A model generated the notes under the pieces. It saw only the letters and a program-made list of their open reading frames with translations. It searched no databases and had not been told where the DNA came from. The position numbers and the translations under genes were made by a program. This document shows positions 1-6,959 of a DNA stretch of 11,573 nt, piece by piece. Each line of letters begins with the position of its first letter. Positions within the stretch are counted from its first letter, which is position 1. The stretch covers positions 1 through 11,573 of the forward strand of contig JBBRTW010000217.1 in assembly GCA_038244055.1 (NCBI GenBank), read 5' to 3'. This DNA is from DASPKW01 sp038244055 (lineage in GTDB: Bacteria; Planctomycetota; Phycisphaerae; Tepidisphaerales; Tepidisphaeraceae).

Positions 1-156
1 GCTCGGTTGATTTACACTCTGTCATGTCACGGCTCTTTCTGTTGGGGTTCCGCTTCTCGTGATAAGTCGCAGAATTACCAGCAGAAAGGCCGTGGCGCTA
101 CGCCTGGAGCGGCAGAAAATCTGAGCGATGGTGAGAAATGCGGGTTAGATGTAAAG

Positions 157-308
157 AGTTAAAAGTTAAATTGCTCTGCTGAAATCCTCCGCTGATTAGC
201 CGAAAGGGTCAGGAGCCGGGGGACGATTATCAGCGTATGGGGCATTCCTGGTGGCCGGCTCCTGACCCTGACGTGTGGATTTCAGCAGAGCAAAAGTTAA
301 ATGTTAAA
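157..308. repeat. Heptamer repeat (AGTTAAA) split by an inserted element
   Basis: Two tandem copies of AGTTAAA lie at 157-163 and 164-170. AGTTAAA followed by TGTTAAA lies at 295-301 and 302-308. The 120 bases between them form an inverted-repeat element (separate entry). The simplest reading is one short heptanucleotide array interrupted by an insertion. Heptamer arrays of this sort are well known in cyanobacteria and turn up in other bacteria with large intergenic regions. Function unknown. Confidence 0.55.
172..292. mobile_element. Nested inverted-repeat element, MITE/REP-like, no coding capacity
   Basis: Outer arms of 17 bases are perfectly complementary: TTGCTCTGCTGAAATCC at 171-187 and its complement at 277-293. 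Inside sits a second perfect 14-base inverted repeat, GGGTCAGGAGCCGG at 206-219 and CCGGCTCCTGACCC at 255-268, with a 35-base loop. The 11-base word AAAAGTTAAAT flanks both sides (161-171 and 292-302), as a target duplication would. Because the flanks are themselves heptamer repeats, the duplication may pre-date the insertion. There is no ORF inside. The inner module recurs at 9183-9253. A non-autonomous element mobilised in trans, for example by a Y1/RAYT-type transposase, is an inference. Confidence 0.55.
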
Positions 309-976
309 AATGGGGGGGGAGATAATCCGGGACCCGGGGTGCCCAGATTGAAGTTTGTTCTGCGCCTTGGAGGGCGGGGGCGGGTTTGGGGTGAAAGTGC
401 AAATGAAAAAATGGGGTCTTTTGGGGTCTTCTGGGGTGTTTTTCTGAAGGTTGCGGCGGGTGGGAGGGGGAGGCGCGCTGTTGGCCGCGGGTTGGGTTGG
501 TTTGGCACGGGCGCGGTGGGTTTGATTGGGACGGGGCAGGTAGGATCGAGCGGCTGGGCGCGAGGAAGCGGTGGCGGCCGACTTGCATGTCCGCGGAGGT
601 GGTGCATTGGGGGTTCGGACGCGCGGGGTGTGTGGATGGGCGCATGATGGCCTCCCTACGCACGAGCGGTGTCACGCTGGCGTGAGGTTGGGCGCGCACG
701 GGGCTGGGATATTGGGGTGGGAATTGGGGATATTTTTTTATTTTTGGGGGGATCACCGGTGGCGCGGAGATGGCGCGCGGTGCGCACGGGGGATGTCAGA
801 TGGGCTTGGGGATTTCGGGTTGAGGGAGGATGTGACATTCAGATCGTGAGATAATCGGGTGGCCTACGGTTTTCGAATCGCCTCGCCAATTCCGTGGGCG
901 ACTACGCGCGTCTACGCCCACCTTACGAACTGCAACCGTAGTCTTGCTTTTGGCACGCCGGGAAAGACGGATTGAA

Positions 977-1030
977 GGGGTGGGTATTGGGCCGGGTTGA
1001 TGGAGGGAAAGGGAATTGGGGGCGGGTGGG
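977..1030 (+). other. Cluster of G-quadruplex-forming motifs
   Basis: Nine separate runs of three or more G occur in 54 bases of the plus strand. The first group (977-996) is G4-T-G3-TATT-G3-CC-G3. The second (1005-1030) is G3-AAA-G3-AATT-G5-C-G3-T-G3. Each group alone satisfies the usual G3+N1-7 consensus for an intramolecular quadruplex. The motifs are seen directly; folding and any role are not shown. Confidence 0.5.
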
Positions 1031-1161
1031 CGTTGAATGATTTGGAGATCGGAATGAACGGCGGGGCGGCGGGGACGCCAAGGTGGGAGTGCGAGGGCAT
1101 TCGAGGTGGCGTGGTGAAAAGATTGGCGTGGGTGGGGGCGTTGCGTAGGCTGGCGTCGCCG

Positions 1162-1235
1162 GACGCGCTCGGCAAGCCGAGCGGCTAACATGAATCGAGA
1201 GTCGCGAGTTAGCCGATTCGCTTGCGGAGCGCGTC
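1162..1235. repeat. Long imperfect hairpin, REP-like
   Basis: Arms of 28 bases at 1162-1189 and 1208-1235 are complementary at 24 of 28 positions, with an 18-base loop. The inner eight bases (CGGCTAAC/GTTAGCCG) and the outer nine (GACGCGCTC/GAGCGCGTC) pair perfectly. No poly-T tract follows on either strand, so a simple intrinsic terminator is unlikely. It resembles dispersed extragenic palindromes, but I see no second copy in this window. Confidence 0.5.
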
Positions 1236-1399
1236 GGGGGGCGCGATGATTCGAGTTGACGATGCTTGGGGAGGGATGCCGTGTGCGGGTTGAGATTGAG
1301 GAGATGGCGCGGTTGGGAGATGATTTTATTTAGTTGTATTGCGCGATACAGTGGGTGATAACACGCCTCCTACAAACTTGGCCCATGCGTGCGTCAATG

Positions 1400-2434
1400 C
1401 TAAGAAATCAGGGATGCTGGAAACTGTCTTACTTCCAACCCAATTATCAGCTTGCGCGGGTCCGGCCTAACTTCAACAACATTCGGCAGCCGAATCTGAG
1501 TGGGAAGTGCGGTTCGAAATTCCTTAAGGCCTCCCGTAAGCCTTACCTGCTTAAGTCGATCTGCCGCCGCAGTGTTAAGGACAATCCCATAGTCGGATCT
1601 GACGCCAATAAGTCCCGTGTCATAAGCGCCGTGATGGAGCCGGCATAGGGCCAAGCCATTGGTAACGTCATCGTCCCCCCGCGGATCGGATACGGGCACG
1701 ATGTGCGCTGCGTCAACCAATTTAAGTGCAGTTCCGCAAACAGCGCAACGATTGCCATAGGCTTGCAGAACTAGCGGTCGAAAACGTGCATCGCGAAACG
1801 CTCGAATGATCTCAATGAGTTGGACTCGACGCGTGAGCTGCTCAGGCGATGTTGACGCTTCCACCAACCCGCTTTCCTCCTCGGGGGTCGCATCGACTAG
1901 CCCCGCGACCTCTATCGCATCCTCGTCGGCGTCATGCAGAAGCTGTCCGTCTTGGACGTACCACAGCAGAAAGTCCGATCTGACTGCTACAACAACTTCG
2001 CGCCCTTCGCTCGACGGGCGCAACTGTGTCGCCAACCCATTATGCCCGGCAGTTTCCAGCGTGTTAAGGGTCGTTTGAAAACTGGGTGATCGGAGTGAAA
2101 AGCGGGTATGTCGCCTCGCGTCCCAAAAGGCCCACACCTCCGTCTCTTCGCTCCAGCCTCCCACAATCGTTCGTATTCCCGGATTTAGTGGAAACGGAGA
2201 AGCGTTTGTGATTTGAATCCGCCGTTCCTTCGCGGGCCTAGTGCCAGGCGGGCCACCACCCGGAGTGATCGTCCACAAATAGATTATGCAGTCCGTGGTC
2301 TTGTCACCGCTGACGATCCGCAGCTCGGCTGGCTTTCGGCCATCGCCAGTCACCAGAACGGTTGCGCCAAACCGCTCCATTGTGGCGGTGAACATCTCCA
2401 AAAGTCGGACAAACGGAATTCCTGGCACAATCAT
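1400..2434 (-). CDS. HNH endonuclease, likely restriction enzyme of a PvuII-type modification module
   Basis: A 344-residue protein with a C-terminal HNH (beta-beta-alpha-metal) nuclease domain of the HNH_2/COG3440 'predicted restriction endonuclease' kind. Visible residues are C230 and C233 (CAVCG), catalytic-type H244 in DAAHIVP, N259, C264, then H267-H268 and D272 in LCRLHHGAYD. The core is intact. The N-terminal 200 residues (KERRIQIT near 69-76, WDARRH near 104-109) are a probable DNA-recognition part I cannot name. No signal peptide is present. The ATG overlaps the TGA of the upstream methyltransferase (ATGA), preceded by AGGGG, so it is probably translationally coupled. Together they look like a restriction-modification pair, in which the nuclease would cut unmethylated target sites. 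PvuII itself uses a small PD-(D/E)XK nuclease, so this pairing differs. The module appears less GC-rich than its neighbours, which fits horizontal transfer. Stop is TAG. Confidence 0.85.
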   Translation of the reverse strand: MIVPGIPFVRLLEMFTATMERFGATVLVTGDGRKPAELRIVSGDKTTDCIIYLWTITPGGGPPGTRPAKERRIQITNASPFPLNPGIRTIVGGWSEETEVWAFWDARRHTRFSLRSPSFQTTLNTLETAGHNGLATQLRPSSEGREVVVAVRSDFLLWYVQDGQLLHDADEDAIEVAGLVDATPEEESGLVEASTSPEQLTRRVQLIEIIRAFRDARFRPLVLQAYGNRCAVCGTALKLVDAAHIVPVSDPRGDDDVTNGLALCRLHHGAYDTGLIGVRSDYGIVLNTAAADRLKQVRLTGGLKEFRTALPTQIRLPNVVEVRPDPRKLIIGLEVRQFPASLIS

Positions 2435-3276
2435 TCCCCTAGCAGGGTCGCAGCTTCACTTGTCTTTAACTTCCGTGATTGACGCGCAGATTTCTTCGCG
2501 GGCGATTTCACTGGATCAAACCTTGCAATTGAGCCCTCCAGATATTCCACTCGCATTTCGCAGGATATCCATCGCCTACCGCTTCGCTCGCTCACTGCGC
2601 CAGTGACGTTACTCCCGGCGAAGGGATCAACAACTAGGTCTTTTTCGTCGGTTAGGAAGTCCACGAAGAACTGAACAAGAGATTCCGGGTATCGCGCCGG
2701 GTGCGGCTTGATTCCAAGCTCCTTGCACCGGCGGAGGTAGTAACTGTTCGATTCGGTGTTCGCGATTTCCAATAGATTTGGTGGGATCGCGCCGCCGTTG
2801 TCGCGCTGAAATGTCTCTGAAATATCATGCCCAGACGGACGCTTCTTAGCCGTATATCCCCTACGAATCAAATCAAGCATACTGTCACTGTATGGCCGGA
2901 GTATTTTCCTATTATCAGCCTTCGGAAATTGTTGTTTTCCGAACCACCAGATCATGTTTACCGCATCTTTTACCCTGATTCTTCGAATCGTAACCCACTC
3001 CGCCGGGGTCGGTAGTTTGGCGGGGTTGTACCAATAGAATTCCTGCGCGACATAGAACTCTTTTGCGAGGCGAACGGCCAGCTCGAAGTGGTACAGGCTC
3101 CGTACGGGGGCGCCCGGGACCCATGAACCTCCAATGTCCAGCACAAAGCTTCCCGTCGGCTTCAGAATTCGCTTGATTTCCAAGCAAAACGGCATGAACC
3201 ATTCCAAGTACCGTTCCACCGGTTCATTCCCGTATTCCTTCTTGCGAGTCAGCGCAAACGGTGGCGATGTCATCAC
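2431..3276 (-). CDS. M.PvuII-like N4-cytosine DNA methyltransferase, 5'-truncated by an in-frame stop
   Basis: The 281-codon frame encodes most of a beta-class DNA methyltransferase, with catalytic motif IV (TSPPF, residues 3-7) near the N-terminus and the S-adenosylmethionine-binding motif I (DPFAGSNVTG, 217-226) near the C-terminus. TSPPFALTRKKEYGN, the region around WYNPAKLPTPAEW (82-94), RVKDAVNMIWWF (101-112), the stretch from RPSGHDI to DNGGAIPPNLL, and HPARYP closely match my memory of the PvuII methyltransferase, which makes N4-methylcytosine in CAGCTG. The target here is therefore inferred. The GTG at 3274-3276 is unlikely to be the original start: the frame continues upstream with typical family sequence (VDLVM directly before TSPPF) until a TAG at 3307-3309. 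A product starting at GTG 3276 or ATG 3273 would lack the strand leading into motif IV and is probably inactive. The C-terminal 25 residues are Lys/Ser-rich. The gene overlaps the HNH gene by four bases. Confidence 0.8.
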   Translation of the reverse strand: MMTSPPFALTRKKEYGNEPVERYLEWFMPFCLEIKRILKPTGSFVLDIGGSWVPGAPVRSLYHFELAVRLAKEFYVAQEFYWYNPAKLPTPAEWVTIRRIRVKDAVNMIWWFGKQQFPKADNRKILRPYSDSMLDLIRRGYTAKKRPSGHDISETFQRDNGGAIPPNLLEIANTESNSYYLRRCKELGIKPHPARYPESLVQFFVDFLTDEKDLVVDPFAGSNVTGAVSERSGRRWISCEMRVEYLEGSIARFDPVKSPAKKSARQSRKLKTSEAATLLGE

Positions 3277-3432
3277 TAAGTCGACGGAAGCGCTCGGCAG
3301 TGCGCTCTACATGAGCAGCGAGTCACCGAGCAAAGCAGCACCATTGTCGGTGCTGTAGTGTGGATTAAATCGGTTCAGCCCAAGCTCTTTACCCCACCGT
3401 AAGCCTGGCGCAAACGCTTTGTTCGTGATCAT
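3277..3432 (-). pseudogene. Severed 5' end of the methyltransferase gene (in-frame TAG at codon 42)
   Basis: Reading the minus strand from an ATG at 3430-3432, preceded by GGAG four bases upstream, gives 41 codons in the same frame as the methyltransferase. The ending LLGDSLLM is followed by TAG (3307-3309), then SALPSASVDLVM and TSPPF. A GDS-L segment about 15-20 residues before TSPPF is normal for this family, so this is the true N-terminus interrupted by one nonsense codon, with no frame change. TAG is also the apparent stop of three other genes here (HNH, the thioredoxin-like gene and the 96-residue gene), so reassignment of TAG is unlikely. A sequencing or assembly error, or reinitiation at GTG 3276 about 30 bases after the stop, are alternatives. 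Confidence 0.7.
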
Positions 3433-3545
3433 TCGGCTCCGTCCCGGTTGAACTTACGGAACTCTAGCGTGTTGGTCTATTTCTGTCGAGGCAATGCTCG
3501 GCAAATGTCACCGAGAGCAGCGGGGTTTCAGCTTTTAAGGCGTCC

Positions 3546-3581
3546 CAAAATAAAACCGGCAGGCCATTGGGCCTGCCGGTT
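3546..3581 (-). terminator. Intrinsic terminator of the DUF1501 gene
   Basis: A perfect 12-base-pair stem (3554-3565 with 3570-3581) and a 4-base loop is followed, on the minus strand, by TTATTTT. It lies 55 bases beyond the TGA of the DUF1501 gene and before the methyltransferase start at 3432. It therefore separates the exported-protein cluster from the restriction-modification genes. Confidence 0.85.
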
Positions 3582-3607
3582 CCTCGTTGGATTCTCTAAC
3601 TCAATTT

Positions 3608-3632
3608 GCAGGCGAGACGCCCGCACCACAAA
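3608..3632. repeat. GC-rich palindromic repeat, copy A
   Basis: GCAGGCG-AGA-CGCCCGC plus the tail ACCACAAA lies four bases past the DUF1501 stop codon. It differs from copy B (5215-5239) at two of 25 positions. The stem has one mismatch. Confidence 0.6.
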
Positions 3633-3636
3633 GCGA

Positions 3637-5088
3637 TCAGACTTCCTTCATCTGCTTGATATAGCCGAGGAAGTTGGTGTGATCGCCTTTGTAACCGGGG
3701 AAGCAGTTGTTGGTGAACGGGTCGAAGTGGAACAGGCGGGTGACCGATTCGGCGAAGACGTTGCGGTAATCGGTGTGGACGGGCTGGTAGCGGCCGCCGG
3801 CGAGGTCTTCGAGACCCTTGTGGATGCCGTAGAACTTGCCGCCCTGCATCATGTTGCCCATGGCGAGCATGAAGCCGCCGCGGCCGTGATCGGTGCCTTG
3901 GGAGCCGTTTTCGTGGGCGGTGCGGCCGAACTCGGACATGACCAGGACCATGACCTTATCCATGCGCTTGCCGAGGTCCTCGCGGAAGGCGAGAAGGCAG
4001 TCGGACAGATTCTTGAGCATTTTGGTGTGGTTGCCATCAGCGCCGCCCTGGCCGCGGTGGGTGTCCCAGCCGCCGAGGTCCGCCTGGGCGACTTCGAGGC
4101 CGACGTTGGCCTTGATGACCTTGGCGATGACCTGGAGCTGGTGGCCGAGGCCGCCGCCGGGATAGCGGCCTTCGGTGCGCTGAGCCATGGCCAGATCGAG
4201 GGCCTTGATGCGGCTGACGGCGTTGGTGCCGGACATGGTGATGATGTCGCGGGTCATGTCGGCGGTCATGAGCTTGGGATCGGAGGAGTTGGCGGGGCGC
4301 GAATCGAGGCGCGATCCGCTGACCGGGCCGGCGCCTTCGCGGGCAGTCATGTTCTCCATGTTCTGCGGGGCGTAGAGATCGGCGAAGAGATCCATGTGCT
4401 CGGTGTGGTTGTCGCCGGCGAGAACGGGATAATCGCCGCGGAGAGCGCGGGGGAGCAGGCTCTGGGCGGAGAGGCCGCGGAGCGGCGCATCGAAGGGCTT
4501 CTTGGAGGCTTCGAGATAGCGATTGAGCCAGCCGGAGCTGACCTTGGCATTGCCGGGCGCGCCGCGTTCCATGTAATCCTGGGCGGAGAAGTGGGAACGG
4601 GTATCGTGGGGCGAGCCGACGTTGACGATGGGGACGATGATCCCTTCCTTGTAGAGGGGAACCAGGCCCGCCATGCCGGGATTGAACGCCCAGTACGGGT
4701 CCTTGTCGAGCATGGCCAGACCGGCCTCGCCCTTCTTGCCCTTCTCGGTCAGGCCGATGGTGGGGCGGAGCTTGTAGTATTCAGGATCGCCGTAGGGGAC
4801 CAGCGCGTTCATGGCATCAGCGCCGCCGCGGAGGAAGATGGTGACCAGCGTGGGACGCTGCTTCTCTTCGCCGCCGGTCTCGATCGGGCTGGACTTGTCG
4901 CCGAGGCCGGACTTGCCGATCGCGCCGAGCTTTTCATCGGCGGCCTGCTCCATCTTGTTCTTGTTGGAGCCGAGGTTGAACGGAGCATCGGCCCCGCGAA
5001 CGAATTGGTCGGCCGTCAGGAAGCCGGCCGAGCCGGCCATGATGACCAGGCCCGATGACTTGAGGAAGTCACGACGAGTAGAATCCAC
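3637..5088 (-). CDS. DUF1501 family protein, Tat-exported
   Basis: A 483-residue DUF1501 protein, a family related to the alkaline phosphatase/sulfatase fold and of unknown substrate. The N-terminus has a twin-arginine signal (STRRDFLKSSG, residues 3-13) and a hydrophobic stretch to about residue 24, so export as a folded protein is expected. Family landmarks in order: LVTIFLRGGADAMNALVP (81-98), FNPGMAGLVPLY (135-146), SPHDTRSHFSAQDYME (159-174), QADLGGWDTH (335-344), VLVMSEFGRT (381-390), TDHGRGG (399-405) and HTDYRNVF (438-445). The Asp/His residues in these segments would suit metal binding, by analogy with the fold. The start is a GTG at 5086-5088 with a strong GGAGG five bases upstream. 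It lies downstream of the DUF1800 gene, its usual partner, with 162 bases between and its own probable promoter. Confidence 0.93.
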   Translation of the reverse strand: MDSTRRDFLKSSGLVIMAGSAGFLTADQFVRGADAPFNLGSNKNKMEQAADEKLGAIGKSGLGDKSSPIETGGEEKQRPTLVTIFLRGGADAMNALVPYGDPEYYKLRPTIGLTEKGKKGEAGLAMLDKDPYWAFNPGMAGLVPLYKEGIIVPIVNVGSPHDTRSHFSAQDYMERGAPGNAKVSSGWLNRYLEASKKPFDAPLRGLSAQSLLPRALRGDYPVLAGDNHTEHMDLFADLYAPQNMENMTAREGAGPVSGSRLDSRPANSSDPKLMTADMTRDIITMSGTNAVSRIKALDLAMAQRTEGRYPGGGLGHQLQVIAKVIKANVGLEVAQADLGGWDTHRGQGGADGNHTKMLKNLSDCLLAFREDLGKRMDKVMVLVMSEFGRTAHENGSQGTDHGRGGFMLAMGNMMQGGKFYGIHKGLEDLAGGRYQPVHTDYRNVFAESVTRLFHFDPFTNNCFPGYKGDHTNFLGYIKQMKEV

Positions 5089-5121
5089 GGTAGCCTCCGA
5101 AGAGTAAGAGAATCCGGGGTG

Positions 5122-5130
5122 AGTATAACA
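5122..5130 (-). promoter_or_regulatory. Possible extended -10 promoter for the DUF1501 gene
   Basis: The minus strand reads TGTTATACT, an extended -10 (TGn plus TATACT at 5122-5127), about 33 bases before the GTG start, in an AT-rich interval. The -35 region is poor. It would let the DUF1501 gene be transcribed apart from the DUF1800 gene. Confidence 0.4.
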
Positions 5131-5214
5131 CCAACGATGTCTGATTTATAAACAATTACCGAAATTTATCGGCAAGTGAGGCATCTATGCGACACTTGCA
5201 AACGGTTACAAGCG

Positions 5215-5239
5215 GCAGGCGGGACGCCTGCACCACAAA
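5215..5239. repeat. GC-rich palindromic repeat, copy B
   Basis: GCAGGCG-GGA-CGCCTGC (perfect 7-base-pair stem) plus the tail ACCACAAA begins 12 bases past the DUF1800 stop codon, in the same orientation as copy A. No T-tract follows, so it is not a classical terminator. Confidence 0.65.
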
Positions 5240-5250
5240 CGGGCACAAAG

Positions 5251-6864
5251 TTATTGTTGTTGGAACGAGGGAGAGCCCATGAGAACGGACATGATCTCCT
5301 CGGTCTTGCCGGCCTGGGCCGACTTGCGGATGGTATCGAGGGTACGGGTGCCCACCTCGGACCCGATGAGCGTATCGATCATCTTGTCAATCAAGGCTTC
5401 ATCCTTCAAACCGGCGAAGGACTTGGTGAAGTCGGCGGAGGGTTTGACGCCGGCGATCCGGCCGGTCAGGAGCTTCCAGGAGTAGTCCCAGCGGCTGGTG
5501 AGGACGCCGGCATCGCGCCAGGCTTCGGCCTGATCGTAGTAGCCTGTCGGGTCTTTGCTGTTATAGACGGGCTGGCCCATCTTATTGAGAACGTCGAGAG
5601 TGGGCTTGGCATCATCGATTGTCGCATCGGTGATGCGGAGGGCGGAGGTGGTGAACTCGAAGGGAGTCTTAAACTTGGCGCGGTAATTGGCGCGCTGGAA
5701 GAATTCGGGCGAGTTGATGATGGCGGAGTAGACGCGGAGGAGATCGCCATCCGAAGAACGGAAGACGCCGGCGATCTTGGAGACCAGCGAGGGCGGGGGA
5801 TTGTCGTTGACGAGGTAGCGGCAGAGCTTGAAGGCGATGAAGTCGGCCGTGCCGCGATGGGTGGCCAGGGTGTAGAGGGCGAGTTCGCCGCCATCGTAGC
5901 CGGGCTTGATCTGCATGCCGAGCCAGTTCTTCGGGCCGGGCTGATGCCAGTTGGAATTGAACTCGAACTTGTAGTTCTTGTCGTAGGTCCAGCCGGTGAG
6001 GATCTTGGAGAGCTCGAGCACATCGGTTTCGTTGTAGAAGCGATCGACGCCGAGGGTGTGGAGCTCCATCACTTCGCGGGCGTAGTTCTCGTTCCAGTTG
6101 TTGGCGCGGGACTTGAAGTTGTCGAGGTACTCCAGCATGGCCGGGTGGGTGGCCGAGGCGAAGAGCATCATTTTGAACTTGCCGAAGACATTGCCGCGGA
6201 TGACCTTTTCCTCGTAGTCGGGAACGGTGTAGGCGCGCTGGGTTTCATCGTTATCGGGGACGTCGACGCAGAAGTGATTGCGCCAAAACTCGCACATGAC
6301 TTCCTTGAACTGGCGGTTGGAAAGAGTGGCGCGGGTGAGGACGGACTCCCGGAATTCAGTGCGGAATTCCTTCTGCTTCTCGCGCTTGGCATCCATGGTG
6401 ACGGCTTCACCGGCCAGTTCAGACATGGTCTTCTTGAGGATCGGGAATTTCTTTGCGACCAGAGCATCGAGCTTGGAATCATCGATCTTGTGGGGGTCGG
6501 GGTCCATCTGGTTTTTGACCCACTTCTCCCAGCCGCCGGCTTTGACGGTGTCATCGATATCGTTCGGGCGCGGGCCGAACGCCAGGCGGTTGAAAATATG
6601 GACGACCTTCTCGCGGTCCGACAGGGGCGGACCGACGAGGGTCACGGTGTCGGGGGTCTTGAGCGACTCGGCGATCGCGCCGCCTTCGAGCTCGGCGATG
6701 CGGATGCGGACGAGCTGCTCCTGGGTCATCTTGCCCTTCCTGCGGAGGGCGGGATCGTTCTGATCGATCTCATCGGCGGCTCGGCCGGTGGGGATGAAGG
6801 CGGCCAGCGCCAGGGCGCAGGTCGCGCCGAGGAGAATTCGAGTCCAGAGTTTTGCGTTTCGCAT
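5251..6864 (-). CDS. DUF1800 domain-containing exported protein
   Basis: A 537-residue DUF1800 protein of unknown biochemical function, typically encoded next to a DUF1501 protein, as here. The N-terminus (MRNAKLWTRILLGATCALAL, ending near GRAADE) is a Sec-type signal peptide. Landmarks: HIFNRLAFGPR (89-99), FWRNHFCVDVP (193-203), THPAMLEYLDN (239-249), NENYAREVMELHTLG (258-272) and LTGW (289-292). I chose the ATG at 6862-6864 because AGGGAG lies seven bases upstream and the signal peptide starts there. The frame stays open for 22 more codons upstream, but these look non-coding. It follows the thioredoxin-like gene by 95 bases with no clear promoter between, so the two may be cotranscribed. 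DUF1800/DUF1501 pairs are thought to act at the cell surface; this is family context, not shown here. Confidence 0.92.
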   Translation of the reverse strand: MRNAKLWTRILLGATCALALAAFIPTGRAADEIDQNDPALRRKGKMTQEQLVRIRIAELEGGAIAESLKTPDTVTLVGPPLSDREKVVHIFNRLAFGPRPNDIDDTVKAGGWEKWVKNQMDPDPHKIDDSKLDALVAKKFPILKKTMSELAGEAVTMDAKREKQKEFRTEFRESVLTRATLSNRQFKEVMCEFWRNHFCVDVPDNDETQRAYTVPDYEEKVIRGNVFGKFKMMLFASATHPAMLEYLDNFKSRANNWNENYAREVMELHTLGVDRFYNETDVLELSKILTGWTYDKNYKFEFNSNWHQPGPKNWLGMQIKPGYDGGELALYTLATHRGTADFIAFKLCRYLVNDNPPPSLVSKIAGVFRSSDGDLLRVYSAIINSPEFFQRANYRAKFKTPFEFTTSALRITDATIDDAKPTLDVLNKMGQPVYNSKDPTGYYDQAEAWRDAGVLTSRWDYSWKLLTGRIAGVKPSADFTKSFAGLKDEALIDKMIDTLIGSEVGTRTLDTIRKSAQAGKTEEIMSVLMGSPSFQQQ

Positions 6865-6959
6865 CGTTGTGCTCCCTCGGGGGTATCGGGGTGTCACTCT
6901 TAGTTGCGCCAGTGGCCCTTGCGGGTACACCGGCCGATCAAACTGCGGCGGATTGAGGC

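Larger units (their letters stand above)
1..1399. other. Gene-free region of about 1.4 kb, G-rich on the plus strand
   Basis: I find no gene I can support here. The open frames are short, overlapping and low in complexity: Pro/Arg-rich on the minus strand, Gly/Arg-rich on the plus strand. They show no domain motif and no convincing ribosome-binding site. From about 300 to 1170 the plus strand is markedly rich in G and poor in C, with many runs of three or more G. Apart from the repeats listed separately, a 28-base imperfect palindrome with 7-base perfect ends (GTGGGCG/CGCCCAC) lies at 894-921. No terminator for the HNH gene ending at 1400 is evident. Confidence 0.6.

Noticed and set aside
237..756. 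Overlapping open frames on both strands near the left end
   Set aside because: Translations are Gly/Arg- or Pro/Arg-rich without any recognisable domain, and they cover repeats. They reflect G-rich DNA.
3307..3309. TAG readthrough or reassignment in the methyltransferase
   Set aside because: TAG serves as the stop for the HNH, thioredoxin-like and 96-residue genes, and I see no dedicated recoding element, so a nonsense change is simpler.
3448..5058. A 536-codon plus-strand open frame
   Set aside because: It lies antisense to the DUF1501 gene. It is an Ala/Gly/Val/Glu-rich shadow produced by strong GC bias at third codon positions, with no family motif.
5176..6903. A 575-codon plus-strand open frame
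   Set aside because: Antisense shadow of the DUF1800 gene with the same low-complexity composition. The opposite strand has clear family motifs, a signal peptide and a ribosome-binding site.
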